From NCBI RefSeq assembly GCF_009931115.1, contig NZ_CP047491.1, positions 2,927,501 to 2,991,500 on the forward strand: a DNA stretch of 64,000 nucleotides, written 5' to 3'. The position numbers and the translations under genes were made by a program. Under the pieces are notes generated by a model. That model was not told the DNA's origin and ran no database searches. It saw only the letters and a program-made list of their open reading frames with translations. The stretch is from Microbulbifer hydrolyticus. Its GTDB lineage: Bacteria; Pseudomonadota; Gammaproteobacteria; Pseudomonadales; Cellvibrionaceae. Below, piece by piece: positions 1 to 9,069 of this stretch; position 1 is the stretch's first letter; each line of letters begins with the position of its first letter.

Positions 1-68
1 GCCATTGCCCTGGAGAAGGCTACTGCTTGATGCAGCCGGAGCCGTACACCTCTGTGATTAAGGGCCCG

Positions 69-503
69 CTACTGATCCGGGCCCAGTTTCCAGAAGCGTT
101 GCATTTTGAGGAACAGGAAAGACGCGGTCCAGGTAATCAGCACCAGGCCGGTAAGTGCCTCCAGGCCTACGGTAAAACGCAGTGCACCAAAAGGCTCGAT
201 ATCGCCCAGCCCCAGCGACGTATAGGTAGTGAAGGAAAAGTAGGCGCTGTCAAGCAGACTTCCAGTGAAGTTTCCCTCGAGGGTGCCAAAGTGCGGCGAG
301 TGATACATATACATATATCCGAGTGCGAACATCCAGATTTCGACCACGTGTGCGACCAGCGCCCCAAATACGCCGATCAGCACACTCACGTTGCGCCGCA
401 CGCTCAACCTCCGCCCCAAAAAGAACAGGAAGTTCAGCGCTTCGTGGTGAATCACTACCGCCAGAGCCACCAACAGCGAATTGATCACGAAAGCCAATAG
501 CAT
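69..503 (-). CDS. Small two-pore-type potassium channel-like membrane protein
   Basis: The 144-residue membrane protein has hydrophobic segments at about residues 1-20, 40-65 and 113-132. Before the last helix lies a pore-loop sequence TSLGLGD (95-101) that resembles the K+ channel filter TxGYGD. This matches the Ion_trans_2 family pattern, but the filter is not canonical, so potassium selectivity is an inference. I chose the ATG at 503 because it lies 2 nt after the tadA stop; the reading frame extends upstream only by running through tadA. It is probably the last gene of the rlmA-tadA run. An inverted repeat GGGCCCG/CGGGCCC (62-84) overlaps the stop codon and lacks a T-tract. Confidence 0.7.
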   Translation of the reverse strand: MLLAFVINSLLVALAVVIHHEALNFLFFLGRRLSVRRNVSVLIGVFGALVAHVVEIWMFALGYMYMYHSPHFGTLEGNFTGSLLDSAYFSFTTYTSLGLGDIEPFGALRFTVGLEALTGLVLITWTASFLFLKMQRFWKLGPDQ

Positions 504-505
504 AT

Positions 506-961
506 CTAGCGCCGCTTCTGAAAAAATTCCCGGACCAGGGTGCCGGCCTCCTCCGCCAGAACGCCCCCCTCTACCTCTATTTTGTGATTGAAAAAAGTCT
601 GCTCCGCCAGCTTCAGCTGGCTGGCAACCACGCCCGCACGGGGCTCGGCAGCACCGTACACGAGCCGCGCAATACGTGCGTGAATCAAGGTGCCGAAGCA
701 CATCGTACAGGGCTCGATTGTCACATACAGCGTGGCGCCAGGTAGCCGGTAATTGTTCTGGCGTGCTGCAGCATCGCGCAGCGCGTTCACTTCCGCATGC
801 GCACTGGGGTCGGAGGCAGAAATGGGCCGATTGAACCCCTCGCCGATGACCTCACCATCGAGCACTACCAGCGCCCCAACCGGCACTTCGCCCAATGCGG
901 CCCCTTTGGCAGCGAGCGAAAGCGCCTGCTGCATAAACATAAAATCCCGCGGCGTTGCCAC
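506..961 (-). CDS. tadA: tRNA-specific adenosine deaminase TadA
   Basis: TadA converts adenosine 34 to inosine in the tRNA-Arg(ACG) anticodon. The 151-residue protein carries the zinc cytidine-deaminase motifs: HAE at 55-57 (proton-shuttling Glu57) and PCTMC at 84-88 (two zinc cysteines). The length fits the family. The start is a GTG at 961 that overlaps the rlmA stop by one base (TAGTG), which implies translational coupling; an internal ATG eight codons in would cut close to the first conserved helix. It is cotranscribed with rlmA upstream and the ion-channel gene downstream. Confidence 0.95.
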   Translation of the reverse strand: MATPRDFMFMQQALSLAAKGAALGEVPVGALVVLDGEVIGEGFNRPISASDPSAHAEVNALRDAAARQNNYRLPGATLYVTIEPCTMCFGTLIHARIARLVYGAAEPRAGVVASQLKLAEQTFFNHKIEVEGGVLAEEAGTLVREFFQKRR

Positions 962-1848
962 TATCGTGATTCCCGTCCTGATTCCTGTCCAGAGTCTGTG
1001 TTTGTCTTTTCCGTACCGAAAGCCGGTTGTTCAACTTTCCTGAAACTGCGTAGCAGGAAGTCCGCTTCCAGCGTCAATGTATCCTGCTGTTCCAGCTGCT
1101 GGCGAGCATCCGGCCGCCCCTTCCAGGCAAACGGGGTCATGGAGAGAAAGTCCCGTACCTGTTCATTCTTGTCGATATCCAATGCAAATTCACAGCGTAA
1201 CTCACTCACCATTTCCAGGCCCGGCAACAATTCCGACAGGGATACCGGCAACTCGTGGCGCTGCGGGCTTTCATACAGCCTGCCCTTGAGACTCCACAGG
1301 TGGTCCGGCCCTGGCGACACGTCCAGCAGGAGCCCTCCCGGTTTCAAAACCCGCAGCAGTTCTTCTGCTGGCCCGGGAGCAAATACACGTAAAATGGCAT
1401 CGACACTGTCATCCGCTACCGGAAGGTGGTAGCTGCTGGCCACCGCAAAATGTGCGTCCGGCTGTTTTTTCGCTGCAAGGCGCACACCGGCCTTGGCAAT
1501 ATCGATGCCGGCTATGCCAGAAGCCGTCCAGCCATTCTCTGCAAGCCTGCGCGTGTAATAGCCTTCGCCGCACCCCACATCCAACAACCGGCCTTGACCC
1601 ACCGCATTACCCGACAGCTGTGCGCAGATAGCTTCCGCCAAAGGTTCGTAGCAGCCGGCTTCGAGAAAGCGTCGCCGGGCATTGAGCATGTCAGCGGAAT
1701 CGCCCGGCTCCCGGCTGCGCTTTTGCTGTACCGGTAACAGGTTTACGTATCCTTCTTTGGCCCGGTCAAAACTGTGGCCGCTGGCACAACGCCAGCTCTG
1801 GGCCTGCAATTCCAGAGGCTGCTTGCAATGGGGACACTGCCAAATCAT
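961..1848 (-). CDS. rlmA: 23S rRNA (guanine-745-N1)-methyltransferase RlmA
   Basis: This SAM-dependent enzyme methylates G745 of 23S rRNA. The N-terminus carries the zinc-finger residues Cys5, Cys8, Cys21 and His25, in the same spacing as E. coli RlmA, followed by the family block AKEGYVNLLPVQ. A Rossmann methyltransferase domain follows, with the SAM-binding motif LLDVGCGEGYYTR. The 295-residue length is slightly above the usual ~270, the excess being a polar C-terminal tail. Its start overlaps the end of the GMC oxidoreductase gene by 4 nt, and its stop overlaps the tadA start by 1 nt. Confidence 0.95.
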   Translation of the reverse strand: MIWQCPHCKQPLELQAQSWRCASGHSFDRAKEGYVNLLPVQQKRSREPGDSADMLNARRRFLEAGCYEPLAEAICAQLSGNAVGQGRLLDVGCGEGYYTRRLAENGWTASGIAGIDIAKAGVRLAAKKQPDAHFAVASSYHLPVADDSVDAILRVFAPGPAEELLRVLKPGGLLLDVSPGPDHLWSLKGRLYESPQRHELPVSLSELLPGLEMVSELRCEFALDIDKNEQVRDFLSMTPFAWKGRPDARQQLEQQDTLTLEADFLLRSFRKVEQPAFGTEKTNTDSGQESGRESR

Positions 1849-3473
1849 GCGTTTTCGCTAATTTCCTGCTGCTGTCGTAACGTGGGCTTGTCGAGGATCA
1901 GCTCTGCTGCTTTCTCCGCGATCGCAATCACCGGTGCATTGGTGTTGCCGCTGATAAGGGTCGGCATTATGGAGGCATCGACCACACGCAGTCCATTCAC
2001 GCCGCGAACGCGCAGATGGCTATCCACTACCGCCATTTCGTCCTGCCCCATTTTGCAGGTTCCTACCGGGTGATAAATGGTCTCCGCATTCTGACGAATA
2101 AAATTGGCTATCTCGTCGCGCTGACGAATTGCTTCGCCAGGTAACCACCAACGTTTGTGCAGGGTTTTAAGAGAGGCCTTCTCGATAATGTCCCGGGCCA
2201 TTTCAAATCCCTCTACCAGCACCTGCAAATCGTCCGGGTGCGAGAGGTAATTCGGCTGAATCAGCGGCAGCGCTTTGGGGTCGCGGGAAGCCAGGGTGAT
2301 GGTTCCGCGGCTTTTTGGCCTGAGCGCACACGCGTGCAGGGAGTAGCCATTGCCGGGCTTCTTGGTCATTCCGTGGTTGAAAAGCGGCGTAGCACTCAGG
2401 TGAAACTGGATATCCGGAAAGTCCGCGGCCAGGCTGGAGCTTGCGAACCCACCCGCCTCGGCCACATTGTTGGTCAGCATACCGCGATTCAACAGCAGGT
2501 ATTCCGGCAGCCGCAGCGCAGCCTTGAGCTTCGGCCACAGCGCATCGTTAAAACCCACCGCCCGGTTAGTTTCTACCACCTGGGTAATATCCAGATGGTC
2601 CTGTAAATTCTGCCCTACGCCAGGCAGGTGACACTGGGGAACAATACCCAGCTTTTTCAACTCGTCCTGCGGGCCTATCCCGGAAAGCATCAGCAACTGT
2701 GGAGACTGTATCGCGCCCGCACACAGGATGACCTCCTTGTTGGCGACGATGCGCTGCCCGTTGCGCAAAGTGACAGCAGCTACCCGGTCGCCCTTGAGCT
2801 CAAGTCCGGCGGCCGCAGCGCTGGTGAAAATACTCAGGTTGGGCCGGTTCTTTACCGGGTAGAGGTAAGCGGTGGCGGCCGAACAGCGCCGGCCAAATTT
2901 CTGCGTAACCTGGTAAAAATCAACACCGTTCTGGTGGTGACCGTTAAAGTCATGGTTGATTCGGTGCCCAGCCTCGACCGCGGCACTTACAAATGCCTGC
3001 CCGGCCGCCGACTTCCATTTCAGGTCAGATACGGCCAGTGGCCCATAGCCACTGTGATAGGCATCGCTTCCACGCTGGTTCCCTTCTGCGAGTAGGAAGT
3101 ACGGCAACATTCCCGACCAGCCCCAGCCGGGGTTTCCCGCCTGCTCCCAGGCATCGTAGTCGCCGGGGTTTCCGCGGGTATAGATCATTGCATTGATGGC
3201 ACTGCTACCACCGAGTACTCGGCCGCGAGGCCAGAATAGGCGACGATTATCGAGGTTCGCCTGGGGCTCGGTATAGTGGTGCAGATTGAAGCGCTTGCCG
3301 GGAAGCAGGTAACCGATGCCGACCGGCATCTGGATAAGGAGATTGTGATCGGAGGGGCCGGCCTCCAGCAGGCAGACACGGTTCTGCTCATCCTGGCTGA
3401 GGCGATTGGCCAACACGCATCCGGCAGAGCCGCCCCCCACGATCACATAGTCGTACACCTTGGTCTTTGCCAT
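1845..3473 (-). CDS. GMC-family FAD-dependent oxidoreductase (choline/alcohol dehydrogenase-like)
   Basis: The 542-residue flavoprotein is of the glucose-methanol-choline family. It has an N-terminal FAD-binding motif VIVGGGSAGCVLANRL, the first GMC signature (GRVLGGSSAINAMIYTRG), and a C-terminal block with the likely catalytic His in YHPVGTCKMG followed by NTNAP. Relatives oxidise aliphatic alcohols (AlkJ) or choline (BetA). No betaine-aldehyde dehydrogenase or betI is adjacent, so choline is not supported as substrate. Its end overlaps rlmA by 4 nt. The 5' side abuts the end of the GH20 gene with a 139-nt gap. Confidence 0.85.
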   Translation of the reverse strand: MAKTKVYDYVIVGGGSAGCVLANRLSQDEQNRVCLLEAGPSDHNLLIQMPVGIGYLLPGKRFNLHHYTEPQANLDNRRLFWPRGRVLGGSSAINAMIYTRGNPGDYDAWEQAGNPGWGWSGMLPYFLLAEGNQRGSDAYHSGYGPLAVSDLKWKSAAGQAFVSAAVEAGHRINHDFNGHHQNGVDFYQVTQKFGRRCSAATAYLYPVKNRPNLSIFTSAAAAGLELKGDRVAAVTLRNGQRIVANKEVILCAGAIQSPQLLMLSGIGPQDELKKLGIVPQCHLPGVGQNLQDHLDITQVVETNRAVGFNDALWPKLKAALRLPEYLLLNRGMLTNNVAEAGGFASSSLAADFPDIQFHLSATPLFNHGMTKKPGNGYSLHACALRPKSRGTITLASRDPKALPLIQPNYLSHPDDLQVLVEGFEMARDIIEKASLKTLHKRWWLPGEAIRQRDEIANFIRQNAETIYHPVGTCKMGQDEMAVVDSHLRVRGVNGLRVVDASIMPTLISGNTNAPVIAIAEKAAELILDKPTLRQQQEISENA

Positions 3474-3612
3474 GCCCAGCTCCCGCCCTTTTCAATGTTG
3501 TTATGGATTCGTACCGAGCAATCCGGCTCAGGTCAATACCCAGAACATTGTAGACCGGGGGCGCGAAGGGGCTCTCGGGAGCCCCGGGCAAGTCAGGTTG
3601 GGGTCGTCAGGG

Positions 3613-6336
3613 CTACCCCTTGGAGGAATCCAGCGACACCGCGCGACCGGCGCGCTTGCCATCGGCACTGCGCGCGCGCAGGGACTCGACATCTTGCGGG
3701 GCAATATCGTCGGTCAGGGGCTTCCAGCTCTCGCCATCGAAGTACTCCAGCGCCAAGCCGGGGTAAGGCAGTGCGGTTTTCACACTGTCGCCATCGGCCA
3801 CAGCACCGGGTACCGGTACTCGGTAACCGATTCCTGCCCGATCCAGTTTCAGCAACTCCTTGTTACCCAGCGCGGCGGAGAAATCCAGCCAGTCCCGGGC
3901 CAGGGCCTGTTTGTCGACAAAAGTGGTCTCGCCAGAAAACGTCTGGCCTTCCTGAATCGGCAGCTCCCAGGCGGCCTTGTGCCAGGCGCGCTCAGCCAGT
4001 GCCAGAAGACGCGGAAACACCTGGTACTCCACCGCTTCATCGGTGCGCACCACTTCACTCCAAAGCTGCCCCTGCAGACCTCGCACGCTGCCGGCAAACT
4101 CCGCGGATGGAGAGGTAGCGGCCCAGCTGTGGCCGTCGCGATTGGGGTAGAGCTCTGCCAGCTGTGCGGTATTCAGCGGCGCATAACTGAACGTTTTACG
4201 GGTATCGGTATAGCGGGATGCCCAGTAGTAGCCACGCTCTTTAGGATCTACCTCTTGCGGCATATCGAAGTAGAGGTAATCGGAGTGTGATTGAACCAGG
4301 TCAAACCCGGTCTCTGCAAAGTGCACACTTTCGTCACCACCGCCCCAGAACAGGGGCGCCCAGGAATTGACGTAGTTGTTTTCTGTCGCCAGTTCCTCGT
4401 CGGCATCATTGATTTTCTTTACCCCGTCATTCCACGCAGCCATGGTGGGAATACCGGCGTCCGCCACCAGCCTGCTCACACGCTTGGCATAAAGCTCGCC
4501 CAGCTCATCGATGGCCTTCACTTCACCATTGGCAATCAGCTTTTGACACTGGGGAGAGTTGGTCCACGGCTTGTTGCGCTGCTCTGCCACTACATCGCCC
4601 TTTGCCGGGTTTTCACCCGGGCCCACTTCAAATGAGGCCGTCGCGAGAATATTCACTGCTTCATCGCCGCCGAAGTGCCAGCTTTTCAATGCCTGACCGG
4701 CGGAATCGTGCATGGCTTTGACTTCCCGGATCAGTTTGCCGACAAAGTTGTAGGTCGAGTCCACGCAGGGGTTTATATAGCTGTCGTCATAAAACTGAAC
4801 CGACAGGTACTGGGTATCGTCTTGCGGGTCGATGAGTCGGTAGGCTTCCGCGGCAGCCGGGTCTGCGTCTTTCAGCTTGCGATACCGCGCTTCCATCGCC
4901 ACCACCGCAGAGCGGGCGTGCGCCGGCATATCGAATTCTGGTACCACCTCGATCTGACGGTCGGCGGCATAACGCAGAATCTCTACATAATCGTTCACGC
5001 TGTAAAAGCCGCTGCCAAAGTTGTCCGCCTTGGGCCCGGAACCAAGCTGGGGCAACAGACAGCGGTTTTCTTCAAGGTCAAAGCAGCGCTGGCTGCCGAT
5101 TTCGGTCAGCTCCGGCAGTCCCGGGATTTCCAGCCGCCAGCCCTCGTCATCAGAAAGGTGGAATTGGAACTTGTTGAGTTTATAGGCCGCCATCTGGTCG
5201 AGCAGCTTGAGCACCACTTCTTTACTGTGGAAGTTGCGCCCCACGTCCAGGAAGAACCCGCGGTGAGGGAAGCGTGGTGCATCTTCTACAACCACTAACG
5301 GCAGGCTATTACTTTTCAGGTCAGTCGCCGCCAACAGAGACTGGACACCGTAAAAGGCGCCACTTTCATCAACTCCCGTCACTTGCGCACCATCCGCGCC
5401 AACAGACAATCGATAGGCTCCCGCAGGCTGCCCCTCAAACCCGGACGCATCAATGCTGACCGCGACCGGGTAAGCATCGGGCCCTCTGGCCGCCAGGCCC
5501 AGGGTTTCAATTCTCTGTTCCAGCGCTGCCACACTACCCTGCCCCAGCCCTTTTGCCTGTAGAGCGAGGCCGTGAGCCAGCTCTACCGGCGCACCCTGCT
5601 GTACTTTTGCCGACAACGGTTTCGGGATGATTCGTCCCCGCCAGTCGTTTCCGGTGTCGCCGATCGATTCAGAATCGCCGGTAAAACGCTCAAAGCGGCT
5701 GGCGGCGGTGGCAAGAGTGTTGGCATCGTTTGCCACCCGCTTCCAGTTGTCCGGATGGTTTTTATTGATGGGCAGGACAATGTCTTTCAGGTCATCCGTA
5801 TCCGTGGACTGGATGACACTCGCCTTGCCGTCGGCATCCACGACAAACAGCCGCGGCTGGAAGTCTGACTCAAATTGCATCCAGCTTTCCGAGAGAAAAT
5901 CCAGAGGCAGCGTCTCGCCGCTGGCGATACCGGCGAAGTTCTCCGTTGGGGTGAGGCGGTGGAGGTCGCCATTGACACGTTCAAGCGTGAACGCGTCACT
6001 GTTCAACAACGCCAGAGAGCGGCGCACGCTGTGAAAATAGAGCTGCCAGTCCCGCTCATCGGCACCGATGTCGGGGCCATTATTGATCAGGCTGATCCGG
6101 TATTTGGAGCAGGTGGCCTCACTGCCCCCCACTTTCTTGCACTGGGCACGCAGCCCATCGTCCACGCCCTGAAAATTGATCAACACCTCCTGGGTGACAT
6201 CAAAGTTGGCCGCAATGCGTGCCGGCGCTGGTACTGCAGATCCAGTAGTGCCTGCCGGGGCGGTGGATTCGGGGTCTGCGCAGGACGCTATAAAGGCGGA
6301 TAGCGCCAGGCTGGCAAAGAGGGGGAGCCGTTTCAT
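3613..6336 (-). CDS. GH20 beta-N-acetylhexosaminidase (chitobiase-like lipoprotein)
   Basis: This predicted lipoprotein releases terminal GlcNAc from chitooligosaccharides. From the ATG at 6336 (preceded by AGAGAAG) it has 907 residues; an in-frame ATG nine codons upstream lacks a good ribosome-binding site. A signal peptide ends at IASC, placing the lipid-modified Cys at 19. The order is the N-terminal chitobiase (CHB_HEX) domain (~35-190), a GH20b domain, the GH20 TIM barrel (~350-760) with the catalytic pair Asp558-Glu559 in HFGGDEA, and a C-terminal domain. This is the Vibrio/Serratia chitobiase architecture. A NagR-like operator lies upstream (6443-6454). Confidence 0.93.
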   Translation of the reverse strand: MKRLPLFASLALSAFIASCADPESTAPAGTTGSAVPAPARIAANFDVTQEVLINFQGVDDGLRAQCKKVGGSEATCSKYRISLINNGPDIGADERDWQLYFHSVRRSLALLNSDAFTLERVNGDLHRLTPTENFAGIASGETLPLDFLSESWMQFESDFQPRLFVVDADGKASVIQSTDTDDLKDIVLPINKNHPDNWKRVANDANTLATAASRFERFTGDSESIGDTGNDWRGRIIPKPLSAKVQQGAPVELAHGLALQAKGLGQGSVAALEQRIETLGLAARGPDAYPVAVSIDASGFEGQPAGAYRLSVGADGAQVTGVDESGAFYGVQSLLAATDLKSNSLPLVVVEDAPRFPHRGFFLDVGRNFHSKEVVLKLLDQMAAYKLNKFQFHLSDDEGWRLEIPGLPELTEIGSQRCFDLEENRCLLPQLGSGPKADNFGSGFYSVNDYVEILRYAADRQIEVVPEFDMPAHARSAVVAMEARYRKLKDADPAAAEAYRLIDPQDDTQYLSVQFYDDSYINPCVDSTYNFVGKLIREVKAMHDSAGQALKSWHFGGDEAVNILATASFEVGPGENPAKGDVVAEQRNKPWTNSPQCQKLIANGEVKAIDELGELYAKRVSRLVADAGIPTMAAWNDGVKKINDADEELATENNYVNSWAPLFWGGGDESVHFAETGFDLVQSHSDYLYFDMPQEVDPKERGYYWASRYTDTRKTFSYAPLNTAQLAELYPNRDGHSWAATSPSAEFAGSVRGLQGQLWSEVVRTDEAVEYQVFPRLLALAERAWHKAAWELPIQEGQTFSGETTFVDKQALARDWLDFSAALGNKELLKLDRAGIGYRVPVPGAVADGDSVKTALPYPGLALEYFDGESWKPLTDDIAPQDVESLRARSADGKRAGRAVSLDSSKG

Positions 6337-6428
6337 CGATCTTCTCTTTTTAGATACACGCACCTGAGTAGATGCACCATTGAATTCTTATGTGTCTGAG
6401 CGGGAAAACGGGTCCCGGTCGACCGTCC

Positions 6429-6456
6429 ACCTTAGCGTAAAAGACAGCGCTGTCAA
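6429..6456 (-). promoter_or_regulatory. Candidate GH20 promoter with LacI/NagR-type operator over the -35
   Basis: A perfect 12-bp palindrome GACAGCGCTGTC (6443-6454) with a central CG overlaps a perfect minus-strand -35 hexamer TTGACA (6456-6451). A weak -10 (TAAGGT, 6434-6429) follows at 16 nt. The palindrome lies about 107 bp upstream of the GH20 start. LacI-family regulators of GlcNAc use (NagR) bind TGACARCGYTGTCA-like sites, and the core here matches. Repressor identity is inferred; no such regulator gene is in the window. The rest of the gap 6337-6847 shows no other convincing gene or site. Confidence 0.5.
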
Positions 6457-6847
6457 CAGCGATAGGTTTCCCTCCTGCAACTACCCCCGACTCATGACCA
6501 TTTACACGCCATTCGTCACATGACCGGTGAACCACCTCTCCATTTAATGATCCAAGTCGCAATCAACTATACAAAGTTTTTATAAAGAGATTTTTGACCC
6601 AATAGTTTTGGTCTTAAAAAACATTGGCGGAAACCACCGCGCAGCACCCGCAGACTGGGCGAAACTTCAGATATCAACAACAGCGGGGCTCACAGAAGGA
6701 TGACTGGAATAGAGGAAATGGTCCGAGCTGCGATTGGCAAAACGCCTGAAATTGTGAGATACAACGGTTTATAAAGGGTGAGCCATAATAAATTCAGTAG
6801 CTGTTCATCAGTAATCTGAGCCAAGTAAAACGCCCCAAGGTGGAAAG

Positions 6848-7348
6848 ATGGAAACTCGCAGTATTCGGTTTCGTTCCAACAAGCGTCTCGTATGCAGTCT
6901 TTCGGCTGCGACCGCGCTTGTATTCTTTTCCGTCTCTGCTCCTCTGCTCGCCGACGATATTTTCATCCCAGATTCCACCAGCGCACTGAACCTCCAGGCC
7001 GACAACGCGTTTTTCATTGACAGCGCCTTCGGCATGGACAACAGGGCCCTGTACGAATCCGCCGAAAACTTGCGCAACAACTCCATGGGCATGGTGCAGC
7101 GGCGGCTTAACCACCAGTGGCTGGAGCTGCATACTCGCCCGGAAGAAACCCAGAACGCCACCGGCGGCCGCGCCGTGAACGAAATCCTCAAAATGGGCTT
7201 CAAAACCTACATGGAGCAGCACAAGCGCAGCAAGCAGCATCCCCTGCTGCGTTACACTCAGAGCGGCGGCCGTCTGAACAGTGCGCTCGACTACGACGTC
7301 CGCCTGTCGGATGACAAGTTCAGGATCTCGGTCCAATACGAGTTCTGA
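6848..7348 (+). CDS. Exported protein of unknown function
   Basis: I do not recognise the family. The 166-residue protein has a basic N-terminus and a hydrophobic stretch, then SAPLLADD, a plausible signal-peptidase I site near residue 35. The mature part is polar and contains KMGFKTYMEQHKRS. It ends in a short beta-like strand, FRISVQYEF, with a terminal Phe, as seen in some outer-membrane proteins, but at this length a full barrel is unlikely. AAGGTGG precedes the ATG. It stands alone between a 480-bp upstream gap and a hairpin at 7352. Confidence 0.7.
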   Translation: METRSIRFRSNKRLVCSLSAATALVFFSVSAPLLADDIFIPDSTSALNLQADNAFFIDSAFGMDNRALYESAENLRNNSMGMVQRRLNHQWLELHTRPEETQNATGGRAVNEILKMGFKTYMEQHKRSKQHPLLRYTQSGGRLNSALDYDVRLSDDKFRISVQYEF

Positions 7349-7351
7349 GCC

Positions 7352-7369
7352 GGAGGGCGAGCGCCCTCC
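7352..7369 (+). terminator. Hairpin after the exported orphan gene
   Basis: A perfect 7-bp stem (GGAGGGC / GCCCTCC) with loop GAGC starts 4 nt after the stop codon and is followed by TCTCTTAA. The T-tract is imperfect, so intrinsic termination is likely but weak. Confidence 0.5.
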
Positions 7370-7401
7370 TCTCTTAACCCTGCCTTATATACCTGCCTTT
7401 T

Positions 7402-7410
7402 TGCTAGAAT
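7402..7410 (+). promoter_or_regulatory. Extended -10 promoter candidate for the RDD gene
   Basis: TGCTAGAAT gives an extended -10 (TGn) plus TAGAAT, five of six to consensus, about 30 bp before the GTG start of the RDD gene. No good -35 hexamer is visible 17 nt upstream, as tolerated by extended -10 promoters. Confidence 0.4.
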
Positions 7411-7440
7411 CCCCGCCAACTACTACCGGCGGAGACCCCC

Positions 7441-7950
7441 GTGCCCGACTCAACCCAGGCCCCCACCCAGTTCAACCAGCTCCCGCGCGCCGGCGTATTG
7501 CCGCGACTGATGGCTCTCATCTACGACGCCCTGATCATCGCAGGCCTGTGGATGGTATATGGGTTCCTCGCGATGCTGATCGCCTCAACCTTCGGTGGCC
7601 TGCACTGCCAACCGGAGAATGTGGATTACACCCCCTGCGTGGGCGGCCCGCTGTATCAGCTGGGTCTTGTCCTGGTTACTGCGGGCTATTTTTTCTGGTC
7701 CTGGCGGGCTGCCGGACAGACCATCGGCATGCGCGCGTGGCGACTGATGGTGGCGAATAACAACGGCATGCAGTTGAGCTGGTACCAGTGTTTTCTCCGG
7801 GCACTGGTGGGCCCGGTATCACTGGGCTTTTTCTGCCTGGGCTTTTTGTGGGGCTACTTCCGGGTGGACCGCGCCACCTGGCACGACCTGGTATCGGATT
7901 CCGAAGTACGGCAGTTACCGAAAAAGAAGAAAGACAAGAAGCTCGGCTGA
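7441..7950 (+). CDS. RDD-family integral membrane protein
   Basis: The 169-residue protein begins at a GTG with GGAG just upstream. It has the RDD-family layout: the sequence LPRLMALIYDALII at the first membrane segment (Arg and Asp in place), further helices at about 75-95 and 118-140, the GQTIGMRAWRLMV block after the second helix, and a Lys-rich cytoplasmic tail (KKKKDKK). RDD proteins are inner-membrane proteins, mostly of unknown role and sometimes linked to ion transport. It converges on lptG, with a shared hairpin between them. Confidence 0.85.
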   Translation: MPDSTQAPTQFNQLPRAGVLPRLMALIYDALIIAGLWMVYGFLAMLIASTFGGLHCQPENVDYTPCVGGPLYQLGLVLVTAGYFFWSWRAAGQTIGMRAWRLMVANNNGMQLSWYQCFLRALVGPVSLGFFCLGFLWGYFRVDRATWHDLVSDSEVRQLPKKKKDKKLG

Positions 7951-7965
7951 ACAATGCGGGCTGAA

Positions 7966-7983
7966 GCGGGGCTGACGCCCCGC
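7966..7983. terminator. Hairpin between convergent RDD and lptG genes
   Basis: A perfect 7-bp stem GCGGGGC / GCCCCGC with a TGAC loop lies 15 nt after the RDD stop and 24 nt beyond the lptG stop. No clear T-tract is present on either side. It may act as a weak bidirectional terminator. Confidence 0.4.
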
Positions 7984-8007
7984 GCAGGCCTCACAACACG
8001 CCTGTAT

Positions 8008-9069
8008 CTAACGCGCCCGCCGCAACAGCAGCCAGCCGAGCAGGAAGCTGGCCAGAATGGGAATCAACACGGCGACAAATGGCGGGAACCCAAACACCAC
8101 TGACGATGGGCCGAGCATATCCTGCACCGTCTGGAAAACGATGCCCACAATCACCCCGGTAAACACGCGCAGACCGGTAGTCACCTCTCGCAGCGGCCCG
8201 AAAATAAACGAAATCGCCATCATCACCAGGCCAGCGATGGTCAGTGGCTGCAACACTTTCTTCCAGAACGCCAACCAGTAGCGAGAGGATTCCTCGCCCT
8301 TGCGATCGAGGAATTTGCCGTAGGACCAGAGGTTGCGCGGGGACAAGTCCGATGGCATCGGAACAACCAGCGAAAACAGATCTGGTGATATATCCGAATC
8401 CCAGTATGAGCGGGCCTCCCGACTGCTGGATGCGCGCTCCGGCGTCAGGCTGGTCTGGCGGCTGTTCTGTAGCTCCCAGCGCTCCGATTCGTAATGGCCG
8501 CGCTCGGAAAACACCACCCGCTCCAGCTGGCGATCGGCATCAAACCGGTAGCGGGTAATACCAAACAACGTGCCTCCCGGCAGCGCGGCATTAAAATGGA
8601 CGAACTCACCGCGGTCATGTAGCCACAACCCCTGCTCAAGCCCGGAGTTTTCAAGCTCTCCCTGGGCAATGGCCCTGCGGCTCTCGGCGGTCTGGTTGGT
8701 TACCGGTATCACCAGCTCGGCCAGCGCGAGACCCAGCACGATCAGAACCATTACCGGCTTCATCACCGCCCAGGCAATCCGCCCGATAGAAACCCCCGCG
8801 GCACGCATCACGGTCAATTCGCTGGTTCCCGCCAGAGTGCCCAGGCCAACCATACAACCCACCAGCGCGGAAAAACCCAACTGACTGTATACGCGCTCCG
8901 GAAGTGTCCACAGCACGTATTCCAGCAGGTTGCCGAACTGGTAGTTCCCCCCCAGATCCTCAAGTTCGTCGACAATCGCCGAGATCACATCCAGACCCAG
9001 GATGACCAGCAACACGGCGAGAATGGAGACGGTCACCGTACGGGCGATGTAGCGGTCAAGCCGGGACAT
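8008..9069 (-). CDS. lptG: LPS export ABC transporter permease LptG
   Basis: LptG pairs with LptF and LptB2 to extract lipopolysaccharide from the inner membrane and feed it to the periplasmic bridge. The 353-residue protein (family ~355-360) has transmembrane helices near residues 15-40, 60-85 and 95-115, a periplasmic jellyroll domain, and three C-terminal helices. I chose the ATG at 9069 (MSRLDRYIART) because a strong GGAGGT precedes it and it aligns with family starts; in-frame codons upstream lie inside lptF. It overlaps lptF by 14 nt. Confidence 0.95.
   Translation of the reverse strand: MSRLDRYIARTVTVSILAVLLVILGLDVISAIVDELEDLGGNYQFGNLLEYVLWTLPERVYSQLGFSALVGCMVGLGTLAGTSELTVMRAAGVSIGRIAWAVMKPVMVLIVLGLALAELVIPVTNQTAESRRAIAQGELENSGLEQGLWLHDRGEFVHFNAALPGGTLFGITRYRFDADRQLERVVFSERGHYESERWELQNSRQTSLTPERASSSREARSYWDSDISPDLFSLVVPMPSDLSPRNLWSYGKFLDRKGEESSRYWLAFWKKVLQPLTIAGLVMMAISFIFGPLREVTTGLRVFTGVIVGIVFQTVQDMLGPSSVVFGFPPFVAVLIPILASFLLGWLLLRRAR

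Noticed and set aside
62..84. Inverted repeat GGGCCCG/CGGGCCC at the end of the ion-channel gene
   Set aside because: It overlaps the stop codon and has no T-tract on the minus strand, so a terminator call is not supported.
1845..3473. Choline dehydrogenase betA
   Set aside because: GMC family is certain, but no betB, betI or choline transporter is adjacent, so the specific name is not supported.
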